Source of the DNA: Laceyella sacchari
Lineage (GTDB): Bacteria; Bacillota; Bacilli; Thermoactinomycetales; Thermoactinomycetaceae
DNA length: 64,000 nucleotides
Direction: 5' to 3'
Assembly: GCF_004343255.1 (NCBI RefSeq)
Contig: NZ_SMDD01000001.1
Location: forward strand, 1,071,284 to 1,135,283
Shown here: in pieces, positions 1 to 8,330 of the stretch
Position numbering within the stretch: position 1 is the stretch's first letter
How the letters are laid out: every line of letters begins with the position of its first letter
Position numbers and translations under genes: made by a program
The notes under the pieces: generated by a model
What the model was told of the DNA's origin: nothing
Databases searched by the model: none
Seen by the model: the letters and a program-made list of their open reading frames with translations, nothing else

Positions 1-1171
1 TCACAATACCGGCTTGAACCGCCGCCTGCCCGATGACGATCCCCCCGACCACCCCGATAGTTTGTCCGATTGGTGATGGAAGTCGCACACCAGCCTCCCG
101 AATCATTTCAATGGTTACTTCCATGATGAATGCTTCCAACAAAGGAGGAAAAGGAACCCTTTCCCTGGATATGCCGATGGAGATCAACAAGTCGATTGGC
201 AAGATTTCATAGTTAAAAGAGATGGTAGCGATATAAAACGCTGGCAAACTGATGGCGATGAGGAAAGCGAAAAAACGCAAGAAACGTAAGAAGGAAGCCA
301 GAATCCAGCGTGCGCTGTAATCATCCACGTTTTGGAAGAAAGAGGTGAAGTTCATCGGACCCACCAGCGCTACGGGGGAGTGATCGGCGATGATGACGAT
401 CCGCCCTTGCAGCAACTGAGAGACAATCGTGTCTGGCCGCTCTGTCTGCATAAACTGGGGAAAAACGGTAAACCAATGATCCTCCAGATAATCCTCCAGT
501 TCCCCGGCGTTGATCAGCGCATCAATTTTGATGCGATTGATCCGGTTTTCCAATTCCTTTACCAGTTCCGGTTGGCAAATGTCACGCAAATAGAGGAGGA
601 ACACGGTGGTTTGGCTCCGCTCCCCGACAAGAGTCTTTGTCAACATTAACTCTCGGTGGGGCAAGTAACGCCGGATCATGGCGATATTCATCCCCACAGT
701 TTCTACCAAGCCTTGGTGTCCACCTTTGAGCGTCGATTCTACTTGGGGTTCTTTGATGGACCGTTGCGGCCATCCTTGCGTGTTAAATATGATCGCCCAC
801 GATTTCCCATCCACCAACAACACGCTTTTCCCTATAAAGATGGATGATTCGATTTGGTCCATATCGCGTGTAGTTGATGTTTGGTGAATAGGGATGCTGT
901 CTGGGTCAAATGCTGTATTTTCGATCATCAAGGGGCGTAAGATTTGATCATTGATCGCCGTTTTGTCGACCAGATTTTCCAAGTATATTAGAACAGCTTT
1001 TTGTCCAGAGGCGTTTCGCATCTCCTTGATGATCAAATCGGGGGAAGAAGCAAACCGCTGTTTCAAGGCGTCCACATTTTCGGCCAGTTTGGTGGAGACA
1101 GAAGCTTCACTTGTCTGGGTGTCCCGTTTTTGTCTGCGATTTATTTTTCCGAATCGAAAAAACACCCTCAT
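1..1171 (-). CDS. gerAA: Spore germination protein GerA family, A subunit (partial, 3' end outside window)
   Basis: The reverse strand translates without a stop for about 390 codons and runs off the left edge. The soluble N-terminal part contains typical GerAA strings such as LVDKTAINDQILRPLM, VLLVDGKSWAII and LPHRELMLTKTLVGERSQT, and later HSPVALVGPMNF followed by hydrophobic segments, the beginning of the membrane domain. GerA A subunits sit in the spore inner membrane with B and C subunits and respond to germinants. The ATG at 1171 follows a stop codon directly; the GTG at 1165 has better spacing to the GAGGTGA box and may be the true start. B and C subunits would lie to the left, outside the window. 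Confidence 0.9.
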   Translation of the reverse strand, partial: MRVFFRFGKINRRQKRDTQTSEASVSTKLAENVDALKQRFASSPDLIIKEMRNASGQKAVLIYLENLVDKTAINDQILRPLMIENTAFDPDSIPIHQTSTTRDMDQIESSIFIGKSVLLVDGKSWAIIFNTQGWPQRSIKEPQVESTLKGGHQGLVETVGMNIAMIRRYLPHRELMLTKTLVGERSQTTVFLLYLRDICQPELVKELENRINRIKIDALINAGELEDYLEDHWFTVFPQFMQTERPDTIVSQLLQGRIVIIADHSPVALVGPMNFTSFFQNVDDYSARWILASFLRFLRFFAFLIAISLPAFYIATISFNYEILPIDLLISIGISRERVPFPPLLEAFIMEVTIEMIREAGVRLPSPIGQTIGVVGGIVIGQAAVQAGIV

Positions 1172-1275
1172 TCACCTCTATCCGCCCACGCGTGAAATGT
1201 TCCTATGAAGCATAGTCTTTGTTATTGTCAGGTTTATTATGAATGTCTTGCTAGATACAATGGGCATGATGAAAA

Positions 1276-1305
1276 AGCCACCTCACTCGAGCCAGTGAGG
1301 TGGCT
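1276..1305 (-). terminator. Intrinsic terminator of the His/Lys-rich gene
   Basis: There is a perfect 12-bp stem (1276-1287 with 1294-1305) and a 6-nt loop. On the minus strand the stem is followed by a run of T (plus-strand A run at 1272-1276). It lies just past the stop of the gene at 1322-1579. Confidence 0.9.
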
Positions 1306-1321
1306 GTCTGACGAAACCGGC

Positions 1322-1579
1322 TTAATAGCCGTAGTGATGATAGTAGTGGTGCTTTTTGTGATGGTCGTGTTTTTTGTGATGGTCGTGTTTTTTGTGGTGA
1401 TGTTTTTTGTGATGATGTTTTTTCTTGCCTTTTTTGTGGAGATCGATGTCGATGTCAATGTAGATGTTGTTTTTATTGGAGTTTTTGTTGGAGTTTTTGT
1501 TCACATTGACACCCTTCTTGCTGGAATGCTTCTTTTTGTGGTGATGGTCTTCCCAGCAGAAAAAGTAAGCGTTGTACAT
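1322..1579 (-). CDS. His/Lys-rich low-complexity protein, probable spore coat or metal-binding protein
   Basis: This is an 85-residue protein with a good ribosome binding site (AAAGGAGAG, 6 nt before ATG) and its own terminator, so it is very likely real despite low complexity. After the N-terminal MYNAYFFCWEDHHHKKK it has Asn-Ser-Asn-Lys repeats, an alternating Ile-Asp stretch (IDIDID), then tandem HHHKK/HDHHKK repeats and the end HHYYHHYGY. Such His/Lys/Tyr-rich small proteins are common in Bacillales spore coats, and the neighbouring gerA gene fits this; metal binding is another possibility. No enzyme domain is visible. The opposite-strand valine-rich frame is its shadow. Confidence 0.75.
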   Translation of the reverse strand: MYNAYFFCWEDHHHKKKHSSKKGVNVNKNSNKNSNKNNIYIDIDIDLHKKGKKKHHHKKHHHKKHDHHKKHDHHKKHHYYHHYGY

Positions 1580-1931
1580 GCGAATCTCTCCTTTTGAAAA
1601 TGATATTTAGTAGACTTGACCGGTCGGCTTCGATCAAATCTACCATTGATATATAGATATGTTTTTAGAAGAAAAAGGAGAGGGCGCATGCCGCAGCAAA
1701 TATGTCCAATTTGTACGCAAAATAAAGAAGATTTCAAGGGTTTCTCGGCAAAGGTTCTACACAACTTTTCGAATACTTGCTATGTTAAAAGAGTAATAAC
1801 TAATACTACATGTTATTGCGAAAGCCATTTGCTATGGAACAGGGAGCCAATCAAATAGACATAGAATTCCCTTCCTGATCTTTTTCTAGCAGATGGCTTT
1901 TGAAATAACCGCAAAGAAAGGTTCTGAGAAG

Positions 1932-2882
1932 ATGAAGTCGGTTTCTTTTACATTTCCTTCGTCAGATGGTGTAAAGATTCATGTAAACAGATGGGTGAGT
2001 CGATCCAAGGCGAAAGGAATTGTCCAGATCGCCCATGGGATGGCGGAGCATTCAGGGCGATATGCCGACTTTGCTGCGGCATTGACCGAGGCTGGATATC
2101 ATGTTTATGCCAATGATCACCGCGGTCTAGGGAAATCGGCAGGGAATTGCGAAGTCTTGGGGCATTTTGCCGATGAGAATGGCTGGGAGCTTGCAGTTGA
2201 CGACATGTACCGTTTAACCAAGTTAATCAAGGACGAAGTTCCCAATCTCCCTCTATTTTTATTTGGCCACAGTATGGGCTCATTTCTTTCGCGAACCTAC
2301 ATCCACCAACATGGGGAGGAACTGGCTGGGCTGATCTTGTCCGGCACAGGGGCAGGTCGGAAGGTGATGAGTTCGTTGGGCATTCTCATCGCCAAAATCG
2401 AATCTCGGCTCAGGGGGAAAAGGGCTAGAAGTGTGCTGATGAACACGCTTTCTTTCAGCAATTTCAATAAGCCGTTTCAACCTGCTCGCACACCGTTTGA
2501 TTGGTTGAGCCGTGACCCGCAGGAAGTGGATAAGTATGTGCAAGATCCGCTGTGCGGGGAGGTTCCCACCACCAATTTCTTTTGCGATTTGCTGACAGGG
2601 ATCAAACAAATGGATGAAACGGAGGGATTGGCACGCATTCCCAAAGAACTGCCCATATTGCTGCTGTCGGGAGGCAAGGACCCAGTTGGGCAAAATGGAA
2701 AAGGGGTGCGCAAAACCTATCAGCTATTCAAGCAGATCGGCATCAAAGACGTGGTGCTGAAATTGTATCCGGACGGGCGGCATGAGATGTTAAACGAAAC
2801 GAACAAAGAAGAAGTGTACCGGGATATCCTCGCTTGGTTGGACACCCGGGTTACACGTTCATCTGGGCATAGCGAAATGTGA
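1932..2882 (+). CDS. Alpha/beta hydrolase, monoacylglycerol lipase / serine aminopeptidase S33-like
   Basis: The 316-residue protein begins at MKSVSFTFPSSDGVKIHV. The in-frame ATG at 1893 has no ribosome binding site, whereas GAAAGG precedes 1932. The oxyanion-hole motif AHGMAEHSGRY, the nucleophile elbow GHSMGS with Ser114, the acid loop SGGKDPVG and the C-terminal PDGRHEML give a complete Ser-Asp-His triad in the order of the monoglyceride lipase/lysophospholipase family (Hydrolase_4). There is no signal peptide, so the enzyme is cytoplasmic, and the substrate is probably a monoacylglycerol or other small ester. It stands alone, ending in a convergent terminator shared with the permease gene. 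Confidence 0.9.
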   Translation: MKSVSFTFPSSDGVKIHVNRWVSRSKAKGIVQIAHGMAEHSGRYADFAAALTEAGYHVYANDHRGLGKSAGNCEVLGHFADENGWELAVDDMYRLTKLIKDEVPNLPLFLFGHSMGSFLSRTYIHQHGEELAGLILSGTGAGRKVMSSLGILIAKIESRLRGKRARSVLMNTLSFSNFNKPFQPARTPFDWLSRDPQEVDKYVQDPLCGEVPTTNFFCDLLTGIKQMDETEGLARIPKELPILLLSGGKDPVGQNGKGVRKTYQLFKQIGIKDVVLKLYPDGRHEMLNETNKEEVYRDILAWLDTRVTRSSGHSEM

Positions 2883-2896
2883 AAAATCTGCGAGTG

Positions 2897-2936
2897 AAAA
2901 CCTCCGCTAATTGGCAGATCGTCAAGCGGAGGTTTT
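2897..2936. terminator. Bidirectional intrinsic terminator
   Basis: A perfect 12-bp stem AAAACCTCCGCT / AGCGGAGGTTTT with a 16-nt loop lies between the convergent hydrolase and permease genes. T runs occur on both strands. Confidence 0.9.
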
Positions 2937-2944
2937 TGGTGCTT

Positions 2945-4315
2945 TTATGAGGTTGTGGCTGGCTTTTCCCGCTTTGTCGCGATATGTTGCCGCACGTGGT
3001 AGCTAACATATACCAATAGATACCAAACGGGGGCCACGATGAGAGCGATCGCTGTCGAATCAACATAAGCCATCAGGATGACCACAATCCCCAGAAAAGC
3101 TAATGCGAAATACGAAGAATAAGGATAAAGTGGCATGTGGAATGCTTCTGTACGGCTCATTTTGCGAAAGCGCAAGTGGGCGAGCAAGATTAATGCCCAG
3201 CTGGTGATCACGGCAACCGTCGCCACGGATGAGATATACAGAAAGACTTTTTCCGGAACAAGGTAGTTCAGTACCACTGCAACGGATAAGAGCAGGGAAG
3301 AAAATAGGATGCCCCGTTGCGGTGCATGGGCTTTGTTTAACTTGGTGAATATGCGAGGGGCTTGGCCTTCCAATCCCAAGTGGTATAACATCCGACCAGT
3401 GCTAAACAAGCCGCTATTAAAAGCCGACAAAGCGGCGGTAATGACGACGATATTGAGGATGGTGGCAGTGGCAGGTATGCCGATTTGATCAAAAATCATG
3501 ACGAATGGGCTGCCTTTGGTGCCGATTTCATTCCAGGGATAGAGCATCAACATGATTGTCAGGGCGCCGACGTAAAAAATCAAGATGCGCCAGATCACTT
3601 TATTCACTGCGGCAGGAATGCTTTTGCGCGGATTTTTCGCTTCGCCGGCTGTCATGCCCACCAGTTCGACTCCGCCGAACGAGAAGAACACCAACACCAT
3701 GGAGAGCAGGAAGCCTTTCCAACCGTGCGGCATGAAACCGCCATGGGCAAACAGATTGTCTACTCCAGTTGAAGTGGGCCCATGCTCGATCGGTCCGAAA
3801 ATAAGGAACAATCCTCCTCCCATCATGGCCAGAATGGCAAACACCTTGATGGAAGCGAACCAAAATTCAAACTCCCCAAACGCTTTGACATGTAACAAGT
3901 TGACCAGCGTCATTAGCACCAGAGCAACGAGTGCGGGCACCCATTGTGGCACGCTGGGAAACCAATACTGGAAATAGGTGCCGATCGCTGTCAGTTCGGC
4001 CATGCCGACAATAATCCACATAAACCAATAAGTCCATCCTGCCAAGAATCCAGCGAACGGTCCGATATATCGTCCAGCGTAATGGCTAATAGAGCCAGAG
4101 ACGGGTTCTGCCAAAGTCATTTCACCCAAGGCGCGCATGATGAAGAAAATGACGACTCCGCCGATGAGATAGGCTAAGGTGATCGCCGGTCCTGTCATTT
4201 GGATGGTGGTGGCAGAACCGTAAAACAAACCTGTGCCGATCGCTCCGCCCAAAGCGATCATATGCATGTGTCGCTCATCCAACCCTCTGCGCAATTGATT
4301 GTTATGGCTGTCCAT
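2945..4315 (-). CDS. Amino-acid permease, APC family (AAT/GABA-permease type)
   Basis: The 456-residue protein has about 12 membrane segments. The N-terminus GLDERHMHMIALGGAIGTGL is the hallmark of AAT-type amino-acid permeases: the GAIGTGLF loop of TM1 contacts the substrate. Further conserved parts are RALGEMTLAEPVSGS and the central FSFGGVELVGMTAGEAKNP. The start at 4315 is chosen because AGGAGGG lies 9 nt upstream; the longer frame would extend into the T-box leader. The gene is transcribed alone through the T-box region, so uptake is induced when a particular tRNA is uncharged. The exact amino acid is not decided by the protein. Confidence 0.92.
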   Translation of the reverse strand: MDSHNNQLRRGLDERHMHMIALGGAIGTGLFYGSATTIQMTGPAITLAYLIGGVVIFFIMRALGEMTLAEPVSGSISHYAGRYIGPFAGFLAGWTYWFMWIIVGMAELTAIGTYFQYWFPSVPQWVPALVALVLMTLVNLLHVKAFGEFEFWFASIKVFAILAMMGGGLFLIFGPIEHGPTSTGVDNLFAHGGFMPHGWKGFLLSMVLVFFSFGGVELVGMTAGEAKNPRKSIPAAVNKVIWRILIFYVGALTIMLMLYPWNEIGTKGSPFVMIFDQIGIPATATILNIVVITAALSAFNSGLFSTGRMLYHLGLEGQAPRIFTKLNKAHAPQRGILFSSLLLSVAVVLNYLVPEKVFLYISSVATVAVITSWALILLAHLRFRKMSRTEAFHMPLYPYSSYFALAFLGIVVILMAYVDSTAIALIVAPVWYLLVYVSYHVRQHIATKREKPATTS

Positions 4316-4347
4316 CGATTTCAACCCTCCTGTTTTCATGTAAAATG

Positions 4348-4473
4348 GAAACCCCCGCCCGGCAACCAGGCGCAATTCGCCTGATTGCTGAGGCGGGGGG
4401 ACCGCGGTACCACTCAGCTCTTCCACTTCCTCACGGAAAATGGACTCACTCGTCTCACAGCACCGCCAAACGC
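4348..4473 (-). promoter_or_regulatory. Second (partial) T-box: antiterminator/terminator unit without its own Stem I
   Basis: On the minus strand the T-box core AGTGGTACCGCG (plus strand 4403-4414) is followed by a GC-rich terminator: CCCCCGCC (4352-4359) pairs with GGCGGGGG (4392-4399), with an inner stem and a U-rich tail. Only about 60 nt separate the core from the first terminator. That leaves room for a Stem III-like helix but not for a specifier Stem I. It lies directly before the permease ribosome binding site. Confidence 0.8.
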
Positions 4474-4757
4474 AAAAACGCCTCAACGATCAAGGGAATG
4501 GGATTTCCCTATGATCGCTGAGGCGACAGGTTCGCGGTACCACTCAGCTTCTCCGTCTACCTCACGGCAGGCGGACTCAACTAGTCTGAAGAGACTCAGC
4601 CTGATAACGATGGCCATTCGTCGCATTCTACTGGGGATAAGCTCCCGTTCAAACGCGAAGCTCCGAGGCGAAATTTCAACAAAACGATCGTACTGCCCTT
4701 TCAGCCATGGGGCCGTTCTCTGTTGACGATGTTGTTTTGTCTACTTAACCTCTTCAT
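4474..4757 (-). promoter_or_regulatory. T-box riboswitch controlling the amino-acid permease
   Basis: On the minus strand the leader opens with GAAGAGGTTAAGTAG. GAGG pairs with CCTC and ACAAAAC with GTTTTGT to form Stem I, whose internal loop shows AGTA opposite GAA, the loop-E signature next to the specifier. The string after GAA reads ATTTCG, so ATT (Ile), TTT or TTC (Phe) are possible specifiers; this is not decided. The T-box core AGTGGTACCGCG lies at 4533-4544. The terminator stem CGCCTCAGCGATC / GATCGTTGAGGCG followed by TTTTT ends at 4474. Confidence 0.88.
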
Positions 4758-4802
4758 TGCATGTGAAAATGAAATGCTATTTTGATTTTTAATTTAGATA
4801 GA

Positions 4803-4831
4803 ATTATATGAGAGAGGATGGTGTCTGTCAA
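4803..4831 (-). promoter_or_regulatory. Consensus sigma-A promoter of the T-box/permease transcript
   Basis: On the minus strand TTGACA (4826-4831) and TATAAT (4803-4808) are separated by exactly 17 bp. Both hexamers are perfect. Transcription would start about 40 nt before T-box Stem I. Confidence 0.9.
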
Positions 4832-4864
4832 TAAAAAATTTTGATCGCATGGTGAAGATGTTTT

Positions 4865-4990
4865 TTAAGAGAAGATTACTTCTTCAAACACACCTGTTTT
4901 ATCAAATCCAAGTTTTTGGTACCAGCGAATGGCCGTATGCTTTGCTGTTTTTACAGTGGATGGGTCGCGAAGCTGCCGATGGACACGACA
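4865..4990 (-). pseudogene. Remnant of a GNAT acetyltransferase (C-terminal end)
   Basis: The minus strand reads ...TAKHTAIRWYQKLGFDK and then TGVFEEVIFS with a stop at 4865. The A-I-R-W-Y-Q-K-L-G-F string is the conserved C-terminal alpha4/beta7 region of GNAT N-acetyltransferases. No acetyl-CoA-binding motif or start codon is present upstream in this frame, so only a fragment remains. Confidence 0.65.
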
Positions 4991-5363
4991 TGGGATTGAT
5001 TTGACTGCGCAATGAGACATTAGCCATGCTGATGATGGTGCCAAATGACAGAATGTTTTCTCATATGACAGCCAAGCGAGTGAAATGTGTGGTTTTAGTG
5101 GTGCGTAGAATACACCGGCTTGCAGATCAAATCAGAGCATATTTAGTAGCGAATCGTCAGAAAGGAATGGATGAAATGCGGATTACATTTAAGAGATTGG
5201 GGCGTTGATTAGTCCTTGTCTTTCATCGCAGTAGGGATATGGCATTTTTTTATACAGCAAATTAACTTAATGATTTTATATTGCTTTATTTTATCTATTA
5301 TTATAATTATATAGAAATAGAATATAATAATTAAGTGTTTGAAAATACATAAAGGAGGGATCG
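4991..5363. other. AT-rich intergenic region, no convincing gene
   Basis: A 60-codon frame at 5026-5208 on the plus strand lacks a ribosome binding site and resembles nothing recognisable; it may be decayed sequence continuous with the GNAT remnant. From about 5270 the DNA becomes very AT-rich and probably holds the promoter of the downstream protease gene (several TATAAT-like hexamers). Confidence 0.4.
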
Positions 5364-6521
5364 ATGATGAAAAAAATTATGTTTGTTGTTTTTGCATTAT
5401 CTCTTATTGTTGCTCAATCTATGTTCATTAATCAAGGATATGCTGAAACCAATATTGTAAAAGAAATCAGTAGAAAAGATGCTCTGAAAGCCAGTGGGAA
5501 CTTTTTAAAAATGAGAAATGAATGGCAAAGAGCAAAATTAGAGATCTTGACAGATTTGTACGACTTTGAAGGAAATCGTGTAGCCTATTATATAGTAGCT
5601 GAACAAAATGGGAAAGAATTGGGTAATATGGTTGTAGCCGATTCTACTGATCGTGGTCCGGTTATTGAATTTGGGAATGATCCTTCCTATACAACGGATA
5701 TCAAAAAAATGCTTGATGAAGGGAAAAACGTATATTATGTTGGGCCTTTTCAATTCATGGGTGCTATAGATACAGAGGATTTGCAAAGACAATCAAATGA
5801 AAAGAAAAATATGATTTTAAAAAGGGTTAAACAGAAAATAAAAGGAAATTCCCAAGTTATTGAGGAAATAGAAAGAGAACACAAATTTAAGAAAATACCT
5901 ACGAGTTACAAAGAAAGCAGTGTTGAATGGAATAGCCTTTTAACAGATGAGAGTAATATTAAGCCATTGGCTATTACTGCAAAAAAAATGGATATTCCAA
6001 GAATTAGTCAATATATCAGTGGCGTTTCGCATCCCAATTCTTCATGTGGTCCTACAGCTGCTGCGATGATTACGAATTACTATGACAGCCGTGGTTATAA
6101 TGTAAGGGGCACCGCTTACTATGGTACTCATGCCTCTTTAATCAATCATTTATATAGCGAATTTGGTAGTACGATCATAGGAACAACGGCTGGAGATTTT
6201 GCAAATGGATTTGATAAACATTTAGAACATGATACACCTGGAAAATGGACTGTTTCTAGACCTGCTGCGGAAGGAAACTTCGGTACGTATAAAGCGCATA
6301 TTGATGGAAATGCTCCTGTAGCTGTTTTATCAGGTAAAATCTACAGCCCATTAATTGATGAAGAATGGCATTGGTTGGTCGGTTCTGGATATGACAATAC
6401 TAATGGCTCATATGCTTGGTTAATTGATCCAAGCCGTCCGACTAGTTCATATGATCGATATGTGAAATGGGTTGATCATGATCAGGATTGGACGCTTGTA
6501 TTTTCAGGTTATAACTGGTAA
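5364..6521 (+). CDS. Secreted C39-like cysteine peptidase
   Basis: The 385-residue protein starts with a signal peptide (MMKKIMFVVFALSLIVAQSM..., cleavage near ...GYAET). A propeptide-like region covers about residues 30-170. The papain-like C39 domain spans about 205-385 and contains the nucleophile motif SSCGPTAAAM (Cys228), EEWHWLVGSGYD (His336) and LIDPSRP (Asp355), a complete Cys-His-Asp triad. The ribosome binding site AAAGGAGGG precedes tandem ATGs at 5364/5367; either may be used. Codon use is far more AT-rich than in the flanking genes, suggesting acquisition. It is probably exported; the substrate is unknown, and no ABC exporter is next to it, so a bacteriocin-processing role is unlikely. 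Confidence 0.85.
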   Translation: MMKKIMFVVFALSLIVAQSMFINQGYAETNIVKEISRKDALKASGNFLKMRNEWQRAKLEILTDLYDFEGNRVAYYIVAEQNGKELGNMVVADSTDRGPVIEFGNDPSYTTDIKKMLDEGKNVYYVGPFQFMGAIDTEDLQRQSNEKKNMILKRVKQKIKGNSQVIEEIEREHKFKKIPTSYKESSVEWNSLLTDESNIKPLAITAKKMDIPRISQYISGVSHPNSSCGPTAAAMITNYYDSRGYNVRGTAYYGTHASLINHLYSEFGSTIIGTTAGDFANGFDKHLEHDTPGKWTVSRPAAEGNFGTYKAHIDGNAPVAVLSGKIYSPLIDEEWHWLVGSGYDNTNGSYAWLIDPSRPTSSYDRYVKWVDHDQDWTLVFSGYNW

Positions 6522-6527
6522 ATGAAA

Positions 6528-6553
6528 ATCCCCCCTCTTGGTTGAGGGGGGAT
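6528..6553 (+). terminator. Hairpin after the C39-like gene
   Basis: There is a perfect 10-bp GC-rich stem ATCCCCCCTC / GAGGGGGGAT with a 6-nt loop, 7 nt past the stop codon. No U tract follows, so it may only stabilise the mRNA or act as a weak terminator before the small membrane gene. Confidence 0.55.
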
Positions 6554-6570
6554 GATGAGAGGATGAAAAA

Positions 6571-6831
6571 ATGATTCTATCTTCAAAGTCGCTTCTATTT
6601 ATTTCTTATGTGTTGGTGGTTTTAATCACCTTATTCATGATCTATTTTGCAAGTAAAGGTAAAAAGCCATGGTTGGTGGTGATTCCATACTTAGCTACGA
6701 TTGTGGTTGAGTATATCTTTGTAGAGAAACCCATTACCTCGCCAAGTGGTATAATCATATTAATATTTTTAAATATCTTAGTGGGAATAACACACCTTGT
6801 GACTTATTTTATTTTTAGAAAAGATAAATAA
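6571..6831 (+). CDS. Small membrane protein of unknown function
   Basis: The 86-residue protein has three predicted membrane helices (about residues 7-26, 34-50 and 58-80) and the basic tail FRKDK. A weak GAGAGG box precedes ATG 6571. It follows the C39-like protease by 50 bp, shares its AT-rich codon use and is possibly co-transcribed. No family is recognised. It may be a partner or immunity-type membrane protein for the secreted protease, but this is inference only. Confidence 0.6.
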   Translation: MILSSKSLLFISYVLVVLITLFMIYFASKGKKPWLVVIPYLATIVVEYIFVEKPITSPSGIIILIFLNILVGITHLVTYFIFRKDK

Positions 6832-6867
6832 TGTAGTTACATGACTTTTATATTCGCGAATACAAAG

Positions 6868-6897
6868 GCTCGCTCCATGAAGGAACGGGTTTTTTTG
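6868..6897 (+). terminator. Probable intrinsic terminator
   Basis: An imperfect stem (GGCTCGCTCC / GGAACGGGT with wobbles) is followed directly by seven T residues. It ends the AT-rich C39/membrane-protein pair. Confidence 0.65.
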
Positions 6898-7016
6898 TTT
6901 CTCGTAATTGGCAAATGCGCAACCATAATGGTATAGACAACTATACTAATATACGTTAAACTAATAATATACAGAATATTTGATTGTTTTTGTGGATTGA
7001 AAAAGGAGAGATGGAA

Positions 7017-8255
7017 ATGAACATCAAGAATAGGGGGAAACGGGGCGCGGTTATCACTCTTCTCATCGTGGCAATGATTTTTAGTTTGTCGCCGGCAACG
7101 TTTACACCCTTGCATGCCTCTGCATCCGGTGATGAAGTGAAGGCACCGCTGAAGAAGGAAAGCGCCAATGAGCCGGCCCGCAGGTATGTGGCTTATGCCA
7201 GCACATGGAACACAAGCATTTACGATTTAACGCCCGCTAATATCCCCAATTACATCACCAATGTGAATCTTTCCTTTGCCAGACCAGATACCGCTTATCG
7301 AAAAGGTTCATATGAATTCGATCAGGCCGTCGCCGGCTTTGAATTCGTCGAAGGGGCGACCACTTACAACGGACAGAAGAAATTCACTCCCCAACAGGCA
7401 CGTGACTTGCGTGACAACATCGCGGCCTTAAAAGCGCGCGGCACAGAGGTTTGGGTGTCGGTTGGTGGCTGGGCATATAGCCAAGGTAGCCAATGGGCCA
7501 ACTTCAGCGCATCGCGTGTGGTTGACCTGGCGCTTGATTTGGGTGCGTCAGGCGTCGACATTGACTGGGAATCCAGTGGCAGTCTTTGCAACAAGCTGGA
7601 AGCAGAGCGGTTCAGCTGTACCAAGGATGGTGAGATTGCCTGGATCATCACCAGCCTCTACAATGAAATCCAAGCACGTGGTGCCGATCTGAAGATTTCG
7701 ATCGCTGGTTGGTCGACCGGAGCTTATTATGTCAAGGGCACGCCGTTTGAAGAAGGGAAAGTGCAGTGGGGTTCGCCGTTTGGCGGAACCATGTATCGCG
7801 TGGTAAAGGACCATGGTGACAAGATCGACTTCATCAACCTGATGTCCTATGATGCCGGTGATTATTATGATCCGCGTGAAGGGTACGAATCGTATCGGGC
7901 CATCTATGACGGTCCCATCAATATCGGCATGGAAATCGCCCCCGAAGGCTCCGGCGGAGCAGTACTTGAAGTGGAGGCGCCGCCTGGTACCGTCTACGAT
8001 GCGGAAATGCTCACAGGCCAGAACAATATCGCTACCCGATACTACAACGTCGAAACGATGGTCAAGTACATTAAGTATAAAGGTAAAGCCAATGACGGCT
8101 TTATGCTCTGGCAGCTCTGGAAACAACGCGTCCATCAACCGGCACCGAGTGGGGCGGCCACCGAAAATAGTGCAGGCCAATACGTTTGCCGCAATCTTCC
8201 GTTGGCGGGGGACTGCAATCAAACCATCCCTGACCTGCCAAAGCTAATTCCTTAA
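7017..8255 (+). CDS. Secreted chitinase, glycoside hydrolase family 18
   Basis: The 412-residue protein starts at MNIKNRGKRG; AAGGAGAG lies 8 nt upstream, and the earlier TTG/ATG starts are too close or lack a site. A signal peptide covers about residues 1-38. One GH18 barrel follows: the strand EVWVSVGGW (substrate-lining SxGG), the catalytic loop SGVDIDWE with acid/base Glu185, NLMSYD, and DGFMLWQLWK near the end. The first Asp of the DxxDxDxE signature is replaced by Ser178. No chitin-binding or FnIII module is present. It acts outside the cell on chitin or related GlcNAc polymers. Codon use is higher in GC than the preceding AT-rich patch. Confidence 0.93.
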   Translation: MNIKNRGKRGAVITLLIVAMIFSLSPATFTPLHASASGDEVKAPLKKESANEPARRYVAYASTWNTSIYDLTPANIPNYITNVNLSFARPDTAYRKGSYEFDQAVAGFEFVEGATTYNGQKKFTPQQARDLRDNIAALKARGTEVWVSVGGWAYSQGSQWANFSASRVVDLALDLGASGVDIDWESSGSLCNKLEAERFSCTKDGEIAWIITSLYNEIQARGADLKISIAGWSTGAYYVKGTPFEEGKVQWGSPFGGTMYRVVKDHGDKIDFINLMSYDAGDYYDPREGYESYRAIYDGPINIGMEIAPEGSGGAVLEVEAPPGTVYDAEMLTGQNNIATRYYNVETMVKYIKYKGKANDGFMLWQLWKQRVHQPAPSGAATENSAGQYVCRNLPLAGDCNQTIPDLPKLIP

Positions 8256-8273
8256 CAACGATCGAAAATGATG

Positions 8274-8301
8274 ACAAAGGCGAGTTTATGCTCGCCTTTG
8301 T
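8274..8301. terminator. Intrinsic terminator of the chitinase gene
   Basis: Perfect 11-bp stem ACAAAGGCGAG / CTCGCCTTTGT, 6-nt loop, followed by TTCGTTT. It lies 19 nt after the chitinase stop codon and faces the small minus-strand gene that ends at 8331. Confidence 0.88.
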
Positions 8302-8330
8302 TTCGTTTGGAGCAAGGATGTGCGTGTCTG

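Noticed and set aside
1205-1597. 130-codon plus-strand frame rich in Val/Phe
   Set aside because: It is the antisense of the His/Lys-rich gene, whose minus-strand frame has a ribosome binding site and terminator.
4385-4726. 113-codon plus-strand frame
   Set aside because: It lies antisense to the T-box leader and has no coding character.
7548-8222. 224-codon minus-strand frame
   Set aside because: Exact antisense of the chitinase gene; no start signal and no family.
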